34,624 nucleotides of DNA. Origin: Fidelibacterota bacterium UBA7300 (lineage in GTDB: Bacteria; Fidelibacterota; Marinisomatia; Marinisomatales; UBA2128). The stretch lies in NCBI GenBank assembly GCA_002471865.1, contig DKQU01000060.1, positions 20,980-55,603 of the forward strand, read 5' to 3'. Both the position numbers and the translations under genes were made by a program. Below the pieces are notes generated by a model, which had not been told where the DNA came from, searched no databases, and saw only the letters and a list, made by a program, of their open reading frames with translations. Shown here piece by piece: positions 17,774 to 25,600 of this stretch (positions are counted from its first letter, which is position 1; each line of letters begins with the position of its first letter).

Positions 17774-18381
17774 GATTCGGCTCCTTCTGCTTTTTTGGCT
17801 TTTTCTGCTTCTTTTTTCAATTTCTCTTGCGCATAAGATTCTACTATATCATCCGGTACTTTAGAGAACCTAAAAATCAAATCATTACGGTCATATTCGG
17901 AAAATTCATACTCCATGCCATGCCGATTAGAATTTGGACCGCCCGTCATAAAAATGCACTCTTCAGGGCATGGATAAGTACAGAGATTGCAATAACAACA
18001 CTCTGTCAAATCGATGTCAAAGCGGGTAACCAAAAGTCTCTTTTGTGTACCGTGAGAGGTTACCCCACGATGTTTTGCCTCCGTAATGTCCTCCCCCTTC
18101 TCTACTTTTTCTGTATTGATCCTGATACATCCTACAGGACAGGCTCTTTCGCACTTCATACAACCGATACAATCATCAATATCTACGGTAAGGCGGGAGC
18201 GAATAATATTATAGTTGTCTTCGTTAAATCCAATATTTCTTTCGGGGCGAGGCCATCTTTCCACCGGATATTGGAGTGTCACAAATCCTTTCCGGATTCG
18301 CAATACATGGCCCAGTGTCACCCTCATGCCTGTAAGCAGGGTAGTGATGGAAAGCCAAATGTTAGAGAAGTATTTGCTCAC
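17770..18381 (-). CDS. nuoI: NADH-quinone oxidoreductase subunit I (cluster 1)
   Basis: Second NuoI copy, 203 residues, with clusters N6a and N6b at Cys71/74/77/81 and Cys128/131/134/138. Extra cysteines at 85 and 129 sit beside the motifs. It is 34 residues longer than the cluster 2 copy, with a longer linker between the two ferredoxin motifs and a Lys/Glu/Ala-rich C-terminal tail. The start is GTG with AGGATAAGG directly upstream. It is the only iron-sulfur protein encoded in this set, so on its own it has no partner donor (NuoG) or acceptor (NuoB). Confidence 0.95.
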   Translation of the reverse strand: MSKYFSNIWLSITTLLTGMRVTLGHVLRIRKGFVTLQYPVERWPRPERNIGFNEDNYNIIRSRLTVDIDDCIGCMKCERACPVGCIRINTEKVEKGEDITEAKHRGVTSHGTQKRLLVTRFDIDLTECCYCNLCTYPCPEECIFMTGGPNSNRHGMEYEFSEYDRNDLIFRFSKVPDDIVESYAQEKLKKEAEKAKKAEGAES

Positions 18382-18388
18382 CCTTATC

Positions 18389-19474
18389 CTAATTCACGAG
18401 TAAATCCCATAAACCGACACCCAGAATATTTACGAGAGACGCCGGCAAGAAAAACTTCCAGCACATTCTCATCAACTGATCAGTCCTCAACCGTGGGAAA
18501 GTCCACCTGAACCACATCATCACTAAAATTAAGAATACGACTTTACTGAAAAACCAGACCAGACCCCAGAACGGGCCATCCATGTAACCAGGGATTGGAC
18601 TCTGCCATCCACCAAGAAAAACGATGGCTGTGATTCCTGAAACAATAAATACGTTGGCATATTCACTGAGAAAAAAGAATGCCCACCTCATGCCTGAATA
18701 CTCTGTATGAAATCCAGCTACCAGTTCTGACTCAGCTTCAGGAAGGTCGAATGGAGTCCGGTTTGTTTCCGCCACACCTGCTATAAAAAACAGGAAAAAT
18801 GCCAGTAAAGTAAAAGGGTTGTTAAAGATAAACCAGTTGGGAAGGATTCCCCAGATCGTTCCGCTTTGGGCTTTTATGATTTCCTGCATTTGGAGACTGC
18901 CGGTCAGCATGATGACAGTTAGAATTGAAAGGGCCGCCGGAATTTCGTAGCTAATTATCTGAGCAGCTGAGCGCATTGCACCGTAAAGAGACCATTTATT
19001 GTTTGAACTGTAACCAGCCAGAATTATACCAATAACGCCAACTGAACCAACAGCAAGTAAGAAAAAAACGCCTATATTGAAATCAGCAACCAGGATATGT
19101 TGATTAAACGGCATGGCAGCAATGGCCACAAAAGGTGCAATGAAAATAATAAAAGGAGCTAATATAAATAACTTCCTGTCTGCCAAGGCAGGGATGATAT
19201 CTTGTTTTAAAATAAGTTTAAGAGCATCAGCCACAGTTTGTAGTAGACCCCACTTCCCGGCGTGTAAGCCTACGCCCTGCCCCATAGGACCTAATCGGTC
19301 CTGCATAAATGCTGAAACTTTCCGTTCAGCATAAACAGCGATAATGGCATTGACAGCCACAAAGAGGAAAAGGGGAAGTCCAGCCAAGAGAGCCGCTAGC
19401 AGAAATTGAGCCCCTGCCGGCATGGCTGCCAGCCAGGAAACATCCGCAAATAGATTAAGAAAGTAATCTACCAT
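18389..19474 (-). CDS. nuoH: NADH-quinone oxidoreductase subunit H (cluster 1)
   Basis: Second NuoH copy, 361 residues, forming the quinone tunnel. Signatures are AERKVSAFMQDRLGPMGQGV and the acidic loop AETNRTPFDLPEAESELVAG. Compared with the paralog it has an N-terminal extension and a longer loop near GTIWGILPNWFIFNNP. It overlaps nuoD by 1 nt and has a GGGGGAG sequence upstream. The intact loop argues that the complex still binds quinone. Confidence 0.97.
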   Translation of the reverse strand: MVDYFLNLFADVSWLAAMPAGAQFLLAALLAGLPLFLFVAVNAIIAVYAERKVSAFMQDRLGPMGQGVGLHAGKWGLLQTVADALKLILKQDIIPALADRKLFILAPFIIFIAPFVAIAAMPFNQHILVADFNIGVFFLLAVGSVGVIGIILAGYSSNNKWSLYGAMRSAAQIISYEIPAALSILTVIMLTGSLQMQEIIKAQSGTIWGILPNWFIFNNPFTLLAFFLFFIAGVAETNRTPFDLPEAESELVAGFHTEYSGMRWAFFFLSEYANVFIVSGITAIVFLGGWQSPIPGYMDGPFWGLVWFFSKVVFLILVMMWFRWTFPRLRTDQLMRMCWKFFLPASLVNILGVGLWDLLVN

Positions 19475-20619
19475 CAGCGGTCAATCTCCCCCAGTACGAT
19501 GTCGAGACTCCCTAAGATGGCAAAAACATCAGAGATCATCCACCCACGTGCAATTTCATCAATGCAACTCAAGGCAGTAAAAGCCGGAGATCGCATTTTT
19601 AATCTGTCAGCAATCGGCTTTCCATTGCTGATAATGTAGTACCCCAATTCACCTCTGGGAGTTTCTGTCCTGTTATAAAGCTGACCCTTAGGTGGTCTAA
19701 TTTTCTTCGGAATAGCCTCATGAACATCACCGTCTCTGGGTAGCTGTTCCAGCGCTTGGCGAACAATTTTTACACTCTCCTCAATTTCACGGACTCGAAT
19801 GTAATAGCGATCCCAACAGTCGCCAACCGTTCCCACAACACCTGTTCCAATCGGTATATCGAACTCAAACTTATCGTAGATACTGTACGGATCGTCTTTC
19901 CGCAGGTCCCATTTCACTCCAGAACCCCTTAGGTTTGGTCCGGTGACACCATAACTTATTGCCACCTCCTGAGGAAGTACGCCAACATCAGCCGTCCGTT
20001 CGATGAATATCTTATTAAAGGTCAGAATGTTGTTGTATTCTTCAACCTGAGGTTCAAAATAATCGAGGAACTCATACGCTTTCTCAACCCATCCCACAGG
20101 AAGATCATGTGACAAACCTCCAACCCATATGTAACTGTAAAGGAGTCGGGCACCACACAACATTTCAAAAAGGTCGAGAATCCTTTCCCTGTCCCGGAAG
20201 CAATATAGAAATGGTGTGAAAGCACCTACATCAAGACCAAACGTCCCTACAGCCAGAAGATGACTGGCAATCCGGTTCAATTCAGCCACTATTACTCGAA
20301 TGTGCTCAACTTTCTCAGGCACCTTAATATCCATAAGCTTCTCGACGGCTACAGCATAGCCAAAATTGTTGTTCATAGCTGCGATGTAATCACACCGGTC
20401 GGTGTAAGGAAGCACCTGCTCATAGGTGACATTTTCACAGTGCTTCTCAAAACAACGGTGGAGATATCCAATGTAGGGTGTAATGCGGGTAACAATTTCA
20501 CCGTCGGTTAAAACTTTCAGCCGAAGTACCCCGTGGGTACTGGGATGCTGTGGCCCCATGTTAAGGACCATCTCCTCAGTCTGAACGCTGCCCAATTCCA
20601 GATCGAGACTTTCAGTCAC
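19474..20619 (-). CDS. nuoD: NADH-quinone oxidoreductase subunit D (cluster 1)
   Basis: Second NuoD copy, 381 residues. The quinone-site His is in LNMGPQHPSTHGVLR and the Tyr in TDRCDYI, as in Thermus Nqo4, so the site is not degenerate. The start chosen is GTG at 20619-20617, which overlaps the nuoC stop (GTGA) and has AAGGAGGG 7 nt upstream. The in-frame TTG at 20625 lies too close to that site. The protein needs NuoB to complete its quinone pocket, but the adjacent set has no nuoB. Confidence 0.95.
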   Translation of the reverse strand: MTESLDLELGSVQTEEMVLNMGPQHPSTHGVLRLKVLTDGEIVTRITPYIGYLHRCFEKHCENVTYEQVLPYTDRCDYIAAMNNNFGYAVAVEKLMDIKVPEKVEHIRVIVAELNRIASHLLAVGTFGLDVGAFTPFLYCFRDRERILDLFEMLCGARLLYSYIWVGGLSHDLPVGWVEKAYEFLDYFEPQVEEYNNILTFNKIFIERTADVGVLPQEVAISYGVTGPNLRGSGVKWDLRKDDPYSIYDKFEFDIPIGTGVVGTVGDCWDRYYIRVREIEESVKIVRQALEQLPRDGDVHEAIPKKIRPPKGQLYNRTETPRGELGYYIISNGKPIADRLKMRSPAFTALSCIDEIARGWMISDVFAILGSLDIVLGEIDR

Positions 20620-21113
20620 TCCCAACCCTCCTTCATTTTGGGGATATCAATACCGTGATAAGATGTGGGAAATACGTAATCTTTCCGGAGAGGAAATCCC
20701 TCCCAGTCTTCCGGCAATAGAATCCGACGGAGATCGCTATGTCCTTCAAATTCAATCCCATACATATCATAAGTCTCACGTTCAAACCAGTCTGCAATTC
20801 GCCAGATCTTTTCTACAGATGGAACTACCGGTTTATCCCGGGAGATAGTAATTCGTACTTCCAGTTTGTGATTGTGCTTCATGGAGTGGAGGTTGTAGAT
20901 AACACCGAGATCACTTTCCTCGCCGAAATCCACTCCGGTAATACACATCATGGCATCAAAGAAAAGGTGTTCATCATTCCTTAGAAACTCAGCAAAGTCT
21001 TTCCAGTCTGAAGCAGCTACGGAAATGTGATCAGCCGGCACCTCCTCGCCCGTCTGCACGAATTCCTTTCGGAACTGTTCGTTGATATATTCTACCAGTT
21101 GATTAAAATTCAT
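20616..21113 (-). CDS. nuoC: NADH-quinone oxidoreductase subunit C (cluster 1)
   Basis: Second NuoC copy, 165 residues from the ATG at 21113. The signature ADWFERETYDMYGIEFEGHS and FPLRKDYVFP identifies the family. The frame also allows a TTG at 21131, immediately after the nuoA stop, adding six residues; the ATG giving MNFNQLVEYI matches family starts better. In other complex I operons nuoB precedes this gene, but here nothing fits between nuoA and nuoC. Confidence 0.92.
   Translation of the reverse strand: MNFNQLVEYINEQFRKEFVQTGEEVPADHISVAASDWKDFAEFLRNDEHLFFDAMMCITGVDFGEESDLGVIYNLHSMKHNHKLEVRITISRDKPVVPSVEKIWRIADWFERETYDMYGIEFEGHSDLRRILLPEDWEGFPLRKDYVFPTSYHGIDIPKMKEGWE
20620..20633 (-). 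promoter_or_regulatory. Strong ribosome-binding site deciding the nuoD start (cluster 1)
   Basis: The minus strand reads AAGGAGGG at 20633-20626, followed by 7 nt and GTG at 20619-20617. This spacing is optimal for GTG and rules against the in-frame TTG at 20625. The site lies inside the 3' end of nuoC, so it also supports coupled translation. Confidence 0.75.
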
Positions 21114-21131
21114 TTCGATAGCAGATGCCAA

Positions 21132-21578
21132 TCAGGCAGCCGTTTCCTCTAATAGAGGTTCGGCTTCATCCTGTGTAACATTCAGCTTACTGTATCGACC
21201 TCGACCGTATGGAACGGACAGCTTTACCCATTCCAGATCACCTTTGCGCCAGATGTAAATTAATCCTACGGCAAGAATAGCGAGAAATATCATCATCTCC
21301 ACAAAAGCAAAGAGACCTAACTCTTTATAGACTACTGCCCAAGGAAAAAGGAGTATAACCTCCACATCAAAAATGATAAATATGAGTGCGATTACATAAA
21401 ATCGAATATTGAACTGTATCCATGCACTCCCTTCTGCATCTTCACCGCATTCATATGTGGTAAGTTTATCGCGGGATTTATTTTGGGGAGAAAGAATCCG
21501 CTGCAACAAAAGGGGAACTGCTACTAAGACAATTCCAAGTAGAATAAAAACGAAGGCCGTGCCAAAATTCTGGTACAT
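21132..21578 (-). CDS. nuoA: NADH-quinone oxidoreductase subunit A (cluster 1), with C-terminal extension
   Basis: Second NuoA copy, 148 residues with three membrane helices. The loop reads TYECGEDAEG and the acidic helix is FIIFDVEVILLFPWA. After the normal end at WRKGDLEW (about residue 117) it carries some 30 extra polar residues ending PLLEETAA, absent from the 122-residue paralog. The gene starts with ATG after an A-rich leader with no Shine-Dalgarno match. It is the first gene of the nuoB-less set, and its stop abuts nuoC directly. Confidence 0.95.
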   Translation of the reverse strand: MYQNFGTAFVFILLGIVLVAVPLLLQRILSPQNKSRDKLTTYECGEDAEGSAWIQFNIRFYVIALIFIIFDVEVILLFPWAVVYKELGLFAFVEMMIFLAILAVGLIYIWRKGDLEWVKLSVPYGRGRYSKLNVTQDEAEPLLEETAA

Positions 21579-21611
21579 TTTTTGTTTTTTTAAACGATTA
21601 AAACGGATGAA

Positions 21612-21640
21612 AATCTACCAACCTCACTTGCCCTTTGCAA
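21612..21640 (-). promoter_or_regulatory. Candidate sigma70-type promoter for the nuo genes
   Basis: Reading the minus strand, TTGCAA (21640-21635) and TAGATT (21617-21612) are separated by 17 nt and lie about 33 nt before the nuoA ATG. Each hexamer matches the consensus at four of six positions. The rest of the 262-nt divergent region (21579-21840) is AT-rich; no convincing promoter for the plus-strand genes or operator was recognised there. Confidence 0.3.
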
Positions 21641-21840
21641 GCCAATTTCAGTGCAAGATTCGCCTCAGAAACATTGATATTAAACTGATAGCTTTTTATT
21701 AAATAAATCTCATGAATATCATACTTTAGTACAATAATGTCCTAAAGTTGGTAGCTGAAGGCTCATTAACTTTCATGTTATAAATTATACTTATCAATTG
21801 TCCTTCCCGAACTCCTCCGGTAAATTTAAATTCAAAATAA

Positions 21841-22749
21841 ATGGCACTCTTTAACAAAACAATCTCGGCTATTCTCCCTTTCGTTCCCCGCACACTTGCT
21901 AAACCATTTGCCAGCCGTTATGTGGCAGGTGAAACTGTGAATGAAGCTCTTGAGATCATCAGAAAACTAAATGATAAAGGATTTGCAACCACTTTAGATA
22001 TCCTGGGCGAACATACAACATCTGCAGAAAAAATCGAGAGTGTCACCCAAGCCTACAAGGAACTCTACGATAAAATATCAGAAGCTAAATTAGACTGCAA
22101 TATCTCCCTTAAATTGACGCATCTTGGAATGGGTTTTGATGACAAAATAGTCGAAGAAAATCTTACTCAAGTACTAAACAAAGCCCAACAACATGACAAC
22201 TTCTTGCGCATTGACATGGAAAATTCGCCCTACACTGATTTAACGTTGAACCTGTATGGCCGATGTTTAGAACAGTATGACAAGGTAGGCTTTGTATTGC
22301 AATCTTACCTCTTCCGAAGTGCAAACGATCTGGAAAATTATCTAGGTAAGAAATTGAACGTTCGTATTTGTAAAGGGATCTACCAGGAACCGCCGGAGAT
22401 TGCCTTTCATGACAGGGAAGAGATTCGTGAAAACTTCATTAGTCTAGTAAAGGTAATTCTGAGAAATGAAGGATATGGTGCTATTGCCACACACGATATA
22501 TATCTTATCGATTCGTTGGAGACGTGGATTCGAAACAAGGAAATCCCACGGGAACGATATGAATTCCAAGTACTGTTCGGCGTCCCCATGAAGGGAAGAC
22601 TGGAGCAACTTCGAGATGCCGGGCATAAGGTCCGTGTGTACGTTCCCTTCGGCGAAGAGTGGTACGCCTATGCTGTCCGCAGACTGAAGGAAAATCCGAA
22701 CCTTGCTGGGTATATCATTAAGAACCTGTTTACTAAGAGATCAGCATGA
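21841..22749 (+). CDS. Proline dehydrogenase (monofunctional)
   Basis: FAD-linked proline dehydrogenase, oxidising L-proline to pyrroline-5-carboxylate and passing electrons to membrane quinone. The 302 residues form a single (beta/alpha)8-barrel domain, like the stand-alone enzymes of Thermus and Deinococcus; no aldehyde dehydrogenase domain follows. Visible motifs are SLKLTHLG (89-96), RIDMEN (123-128), VRICKGIYQEP (174-184), ATHD (216-219) and RVYVPFGEEWYAYAVRRL (265-282), with the Arg280-Arg281 pair that binds the substrate carboxylate. The ATG has an A/T-rich leader without a Shine-Dalgarno sequence. It is divergent from the complex I genes, another route into the same quinone pool. Confidence 0.93.
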   Translation: MALFNKTISAILPFVPRTLAKPFASRYVAGETVNEALEIIRKLNDKGFATTLDILGEHTTSAEKIESVTQAYKELYDKISEAKLDCNISLKLTHLGMGFDDKIVEENLTQVLNKAQQHDNFLRIDMENSPYTDLTLNLYGRCLEQYDKVGFVLQSYLFRSANDLENYLGKKLNVRICKGIYQEPPEIAFHDREEIRENFISLVKVILRNEGYGAIATHDIYLIDSLETWIRNKEIPRERYEFQVLFGVPMKGRLEQLRDAGHKVRVYVPFGEEWYAYAVRRLKENPNLAGYIIKNLFTKRSA

Positions 22750-23147
22750 ACGAACCGGAAACTATCCGAAAGATCTACGAAATGAAGACCATTGCTGTGG
22801 TAGGACTTTCTCCCAAACCGGAGCGGCCCAGTCACTATGTGGCCAAATACCTGCAGGAACAAGGATACCGCATTATTCCGGTAAATCCCGGGCATGATGA
22901 TCTTTTAGGCGAGACGAGCTATGCTGTACTCAGGGACATCCCTGAGCCGGTGGATGTGGTGGACGTATTCCGCCGTCCGGAACATGTGGATCCCATCGCA
23001 GATGCCGCTATTGAGATTGACGCCAAGGCTCTCTGGCTACAGGATGGTGTGGTGAATGAAGCCGCCGCCATGCGGGCAGAAGGGGCCGGTTTATTAGTGA
23101 TTATGAATGACTGTATGCTTCGCCGGCATCGTCAACTTTTTGGGTAA
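22746..23147 (+). CDS. CoA-binding domain protein (YccU-like)
   Basis: A 133-residue single-domain protein of the CoA_binding family, with a Rossmann-type fold like the N-terminus of succinyl-CoA synthetase alpha. The nucleotide loop is AVVGLSPKPERPSHYV (19-34); the family cysteine lies near the C-terminus in IMNDCMLRRH. The start overlaps the proline dehydrogenase stop by 4 nt (ATGA), so the two are co-translated. Its physiological ligand and role are unknown; the pairing with proline dehydrogenase may be only operon convenience. Confidence 0.88.
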   Translation: MNEPETIRKIYEMKTIAVVGLSPKPERPSHYVAKYLQEQGYRIIPVNPGHDDLLGETSYAVLRDIPEPVDVVDVFRRPEHVDPIADAAIEIDAKALWLQDGVVNEAAAMRAEGAGLLVIMNDCMLRRHRQLFG

Positions 23148-23187
23148 AGTATCCTATAGATATTACTGCCACTGCCGCCTGCTACAG

Positions 23188-24042
23188 TTATTCCTCTCCC
23201 CAATCCAACTTCGTCCGGAGGGTGTGGAAGTAATCTCGGTCCTCAAAGGTTATCATCTGTATATCGTAATCCGTCCGCCTGATTGTTAAGACAGCATCTT
23301 TTGCCAGTTTAGCTTCTACCTGTCCATCCACGGTGAGACGGAAGTCTTCTTCTGCGTTGGGAAATGTGATAGTCAACTCTTGATCCGCAGGTAAAACAAT
23401 CGGACGGGAAGAAAATGAATGCGGGCAGATTGGCGTTACTGTCACCAATGAGAGCCAAGGGGCAACTATGGGACCGCCAGCTGACAGGTTATAAGCTGTG
23501 GATCCGGTCGGGGTAGCCAAGATAAGACCGTCAGCAGAATAGTTGGTGATGAGGTTTCCGTTCAGTGAGAGAGAACATTTTAGCAGGCGAAAGCTTTCGC
23601 CCCGGTCCACAACCAAATCGTTCAAAGCGTGATAAGTAATGCCGCCATTGATACTCATTTCCAGTACCATCCGAGGGAAAATGGTAAAGTCACCGGAAAT
23701 GATGGACTCCAACCTATGATTGAGGTTTTCCTGTCCTCCTTCTGCAAGGAATCCCAGACCCCCTAAGTGCACGCCTAAAATCGGTGTCTCTCTGTCTTCA
23801 ACAGCTCGAGCTGCTGACAAAATTGTACCGTCGCCGCCCATAGCCAGCAACAAGTCGAGTTCCAGGAACATCTCAGCAGACTGGATTATATTGTAATCAA
23901 AGTCTTTCTCCCCTTTTAACATACTGTGAATTCTTGTGGTAAGATAAACTGATTGCTCTTTTTCCTTCAGCCATGCCATGATATCGGGCAGCATATTCCA
24001 GAATGCTTTTTTCCCTGTATTGGCCCAGATGCCTATCTTCAC
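23188..24042 (-). CDS. nadK: NAD kinase
   Basis: Phosphorylates NAD to NADP using ATP. The 284-residue protein shows the GGDGT motif at 69-73, the conserved Asn-Asp pair at 141-142 (LNDLVVDRG), and TPTGSTAYNLSAGGPIV, the diacylglycerol-kinase-like family core. The start overlaps the xseB stop by 4 nt. It is last in a long minus-strand run and converges with the CoA-binding gene, with 40 nt between them and no strong terminator visible. Confidence 0.96.
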   Translation of the reverse strand: MKIGIWANTGKKAFWNMLPDIMAWLKEKEQSVYLTTRIHSMLKGEKDFDYNIIQSAEMFLELDLLLAMGGDGTILSAARAVEDRETPILGVHLGGLGFLAEGGQENLNHRLESIISGDFTIFPRMVLEMSINGGITYHALNDLVVDRGESFRLLKCSLSLNGNLITNYSADGLILATPTGSTAYNLSAGGPIVAPWLSLVTVTPICPHSFSSRPIVLPADQELTITFPNAEEDFRLTVDGQVEAKLAKDAVLTIRRTDYDIQMITFEDRDYFHTLRTKLDWGEE

Positions 24043-24269
24043 GATTGATCCTCCGTCGATTCTAACTCGCCTTCACTGTTTCTGCTCAGCATTTTGATAG
24101 TCGATTCGGCGACAGTGAGCTCTTCTCGGCACATTTTGGTGAGGTTCATCCCTTCTTCAAAAAGTTTTAGACTCTCTTCAAGTGAGACCGTTTCACCCTC
24201 AAGCTGCTGAACAATTTCCTCCAACCGAGTTACTGCTTCTTCAAATTTCAGTTTCTTATTCTTTACCAT
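24039..24269 (-). CDS. xseB: Exodeoxyribonuclease VII small subunit
   Basis: Small subunit of exonuclease VII, 76 residues, largely helical. The family pattern is clear: FEEAVTRLEEIVQQLEGETV followed by SLEESLKLFEEGMNL. It has ATG with AAGGA seven nt upstream. It follows xseA by 72 nt, in a conserved xseA-xseB pairing, and overlaps nadK by 4 nt. Confidence 0.95.
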   Translation of the reverse strand: MVKNKKLKFEEAVTRLEEIVQQLEGETVSLEESLKLFEEGMNLTKMCREELTVAESTIKMLSRNSEGELESTEDQS

Positions 24270-24296
24270 TCTTAAATCCTTATTATTTCGAATTTA

Positions 24297-24315
24297 GATT
24301 AATTGATCATTAATC
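24297..24315. repeat. 19-bp inverted repeat between xseA and xseB
   Basis: GATTAAT and ATTAATC form perfect 7-bp arms around the 5-nt centre TGATC. It lies in the 72-nt xseA-xseB spacer, about 27 nt before the xseB start. It is AT-rich and has no following T-run, so it is not a standard terminator. It may be an mRNA hairpin or a protein-binding site, or may occur by chance in AT-rich sequence. Confidence 0.4.
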
Positions 24316-24341
24316 ACTACTTACAACTCACCAGCTACCCA

Positions 24342-25583
24342 TCACTTCTCATGAATTTCCTTAGGTATTGCAGTCACTTCACCATCAGACATGATCACGC
24401 CAAATTCTTCCCCTACTTTGAGTTTCTCCACACTGGCCATAATCTGCCGTTCGGGAAGTGTATGCAAAATAGAGTAACCTCGCTTTAAAATATTCTTTGG
24501 GCTTGCAGAAAAAAGACGGTCATTGAGCCCTTGAAACTTAGACTGTTGCAGACTGAGAATAAACTCAATCTGTTGATCGATCCGCTTTTCCACTTCATTA
24601 AGATAGCGGAATTTTTCGTCCACCAGATTCTGAGGTTGCTGAAAACCGTATCTAGCAGTAAGTCCATCCAATTTTTGCCAAGCTATCTCGATTCTCCGGC
24701 CAACTGCTTCAGCTATCCGTCGTTCAGCTTCATTCAAATACGCCAGCAAATCATCCAATGATGGAGATACAATCTCAGCAGCAGCGGATGGAGTAGGAGC
24801 TCGAACATCTGCAACAAAATCGGAAATAGTGAAATCTGTCTCGTGTCCCACTGCTGAGATGACTGGCACAGAACAGTCGGTTATGGCTCGCGCTACTGAC
24901 TCTTCGTTGAAACACCACAAGTCCTCTATTGAACCACCACCGCGACCTACTATAAGTACATCTGCACCTCCCCATTGCGAAAACTCTTGGATTGCAGTCA
25001 CAATATCTTCAGTGGCCTCTTTCCCTTGAACCAGCGTAGGTCTTACCACAATGCTTACATGAGGTGCCCGACGAGAAAGAATGTTTAGAATGTCCTGGAG
25101 AGCCGCTCCGGTTCCAGAAGTGATGACTCCAACAATAGCAGGATAAGGTGGCAACGGCCGCTTCTTCTCTTCTTCAAAGAGTCCTTCCGAAGCCAACTTT
25201 TTCTTTAGCGCTTCGAAGGCAAGATAGAGAGCGCCCAGCCCGGCTGTCTCCATCTCTTTAATGATAATCTGGTAAACACCTCGAGCCTCGTAAACTGTAA
25301 CCTTGCCACGGACTAAGACTTTCATTCCTCCCTCAGGAACAAACTTCAGCCGGCTATTATCACCTTGAAACATTACTGCTCTTAGTTCTGCCTTGTCATC
25401 TTTTAATGTGAAGTACATGTGGCCAGAACTGTGATGCAGAAAATTGGAAATCTCTCCTTCTACTAAAACCGACTGAAAAGTGCCATCTAAAACTGATTTT
25501 ACCTGAGCTGTAATCTGGGAGACAGTGAGAACGCTAGTCATATCATCTGGAGAACTCAATGATGTATAATCGTCAACAGTCAC
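24342..25583 (-). CDS. xseA: Exodeoxyribonuclease VII large subunit
   Basis: Catalytic subunit of exonuclease VII, which degrades single-stranded DNA from both ends to short oligonucleotides. It has 413 residues: an N-terminal OB fold (VEGEISNFLHHSSGHMYFTL), the catalytic domain with GVITSGTGAALQDIL, GRGGGSIEDLWCFNEE and SAVGHETDFTISDFVADVR, then a helical coiled-coil region. The start is GTG at 25583, with AAGGTGAGG about 10 nt upstream; an alternative ATG lies 14 codons in, at MTSVLTVSQ. Confidence 0.95.
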   Translation of the reverse strand: MTVDDYTSLSSPDDMTSVLTVSQITAQVKSVLDGTFQSVLVEGEISNFLHHSSGHMYFTLKDDKAELRAVMFQGDNSRLKFVPEGGMKVLVRGKVTVYEARGVYQIIIKEMETAGLGALYLAFEALKKKLASEGLFEEEKKRPLPPYPAIVGVITSGTGAALQDILNILSRRAPHVSIVVRPTLVQGKEATEDIVTAIQEFSQWGGADVLIVGRGGGSIEDLWCFNEESVARAITDCSVPVISAVGHETDFTISDFVADVRAPTPSAAAEIVSPSLDDLLAYLNEAERRIAEAVGRRIEIAWQKLDGLTARYGFQQPQNLVDEKFRYLNEVEKRIDQQIEFILSLQQSKFQGLNDRLFSASPKNILKRGYSILHTLPERQIMASVEKLKVGEEFGVIMSDGEVTAIPKEIHEK

Positions 25584-25600
25584 GGCTGATTGTCCTCACC

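Noticed and set aside
21113..21140. A hidden or frameshifted nuoB between nuoA and nuoC of cluster 1
   Set aside because: The two genes abut, and the NuoB motifs (ACCGIE, VPGCPPRP) were found only at 10945-11433, so there is no remnant.
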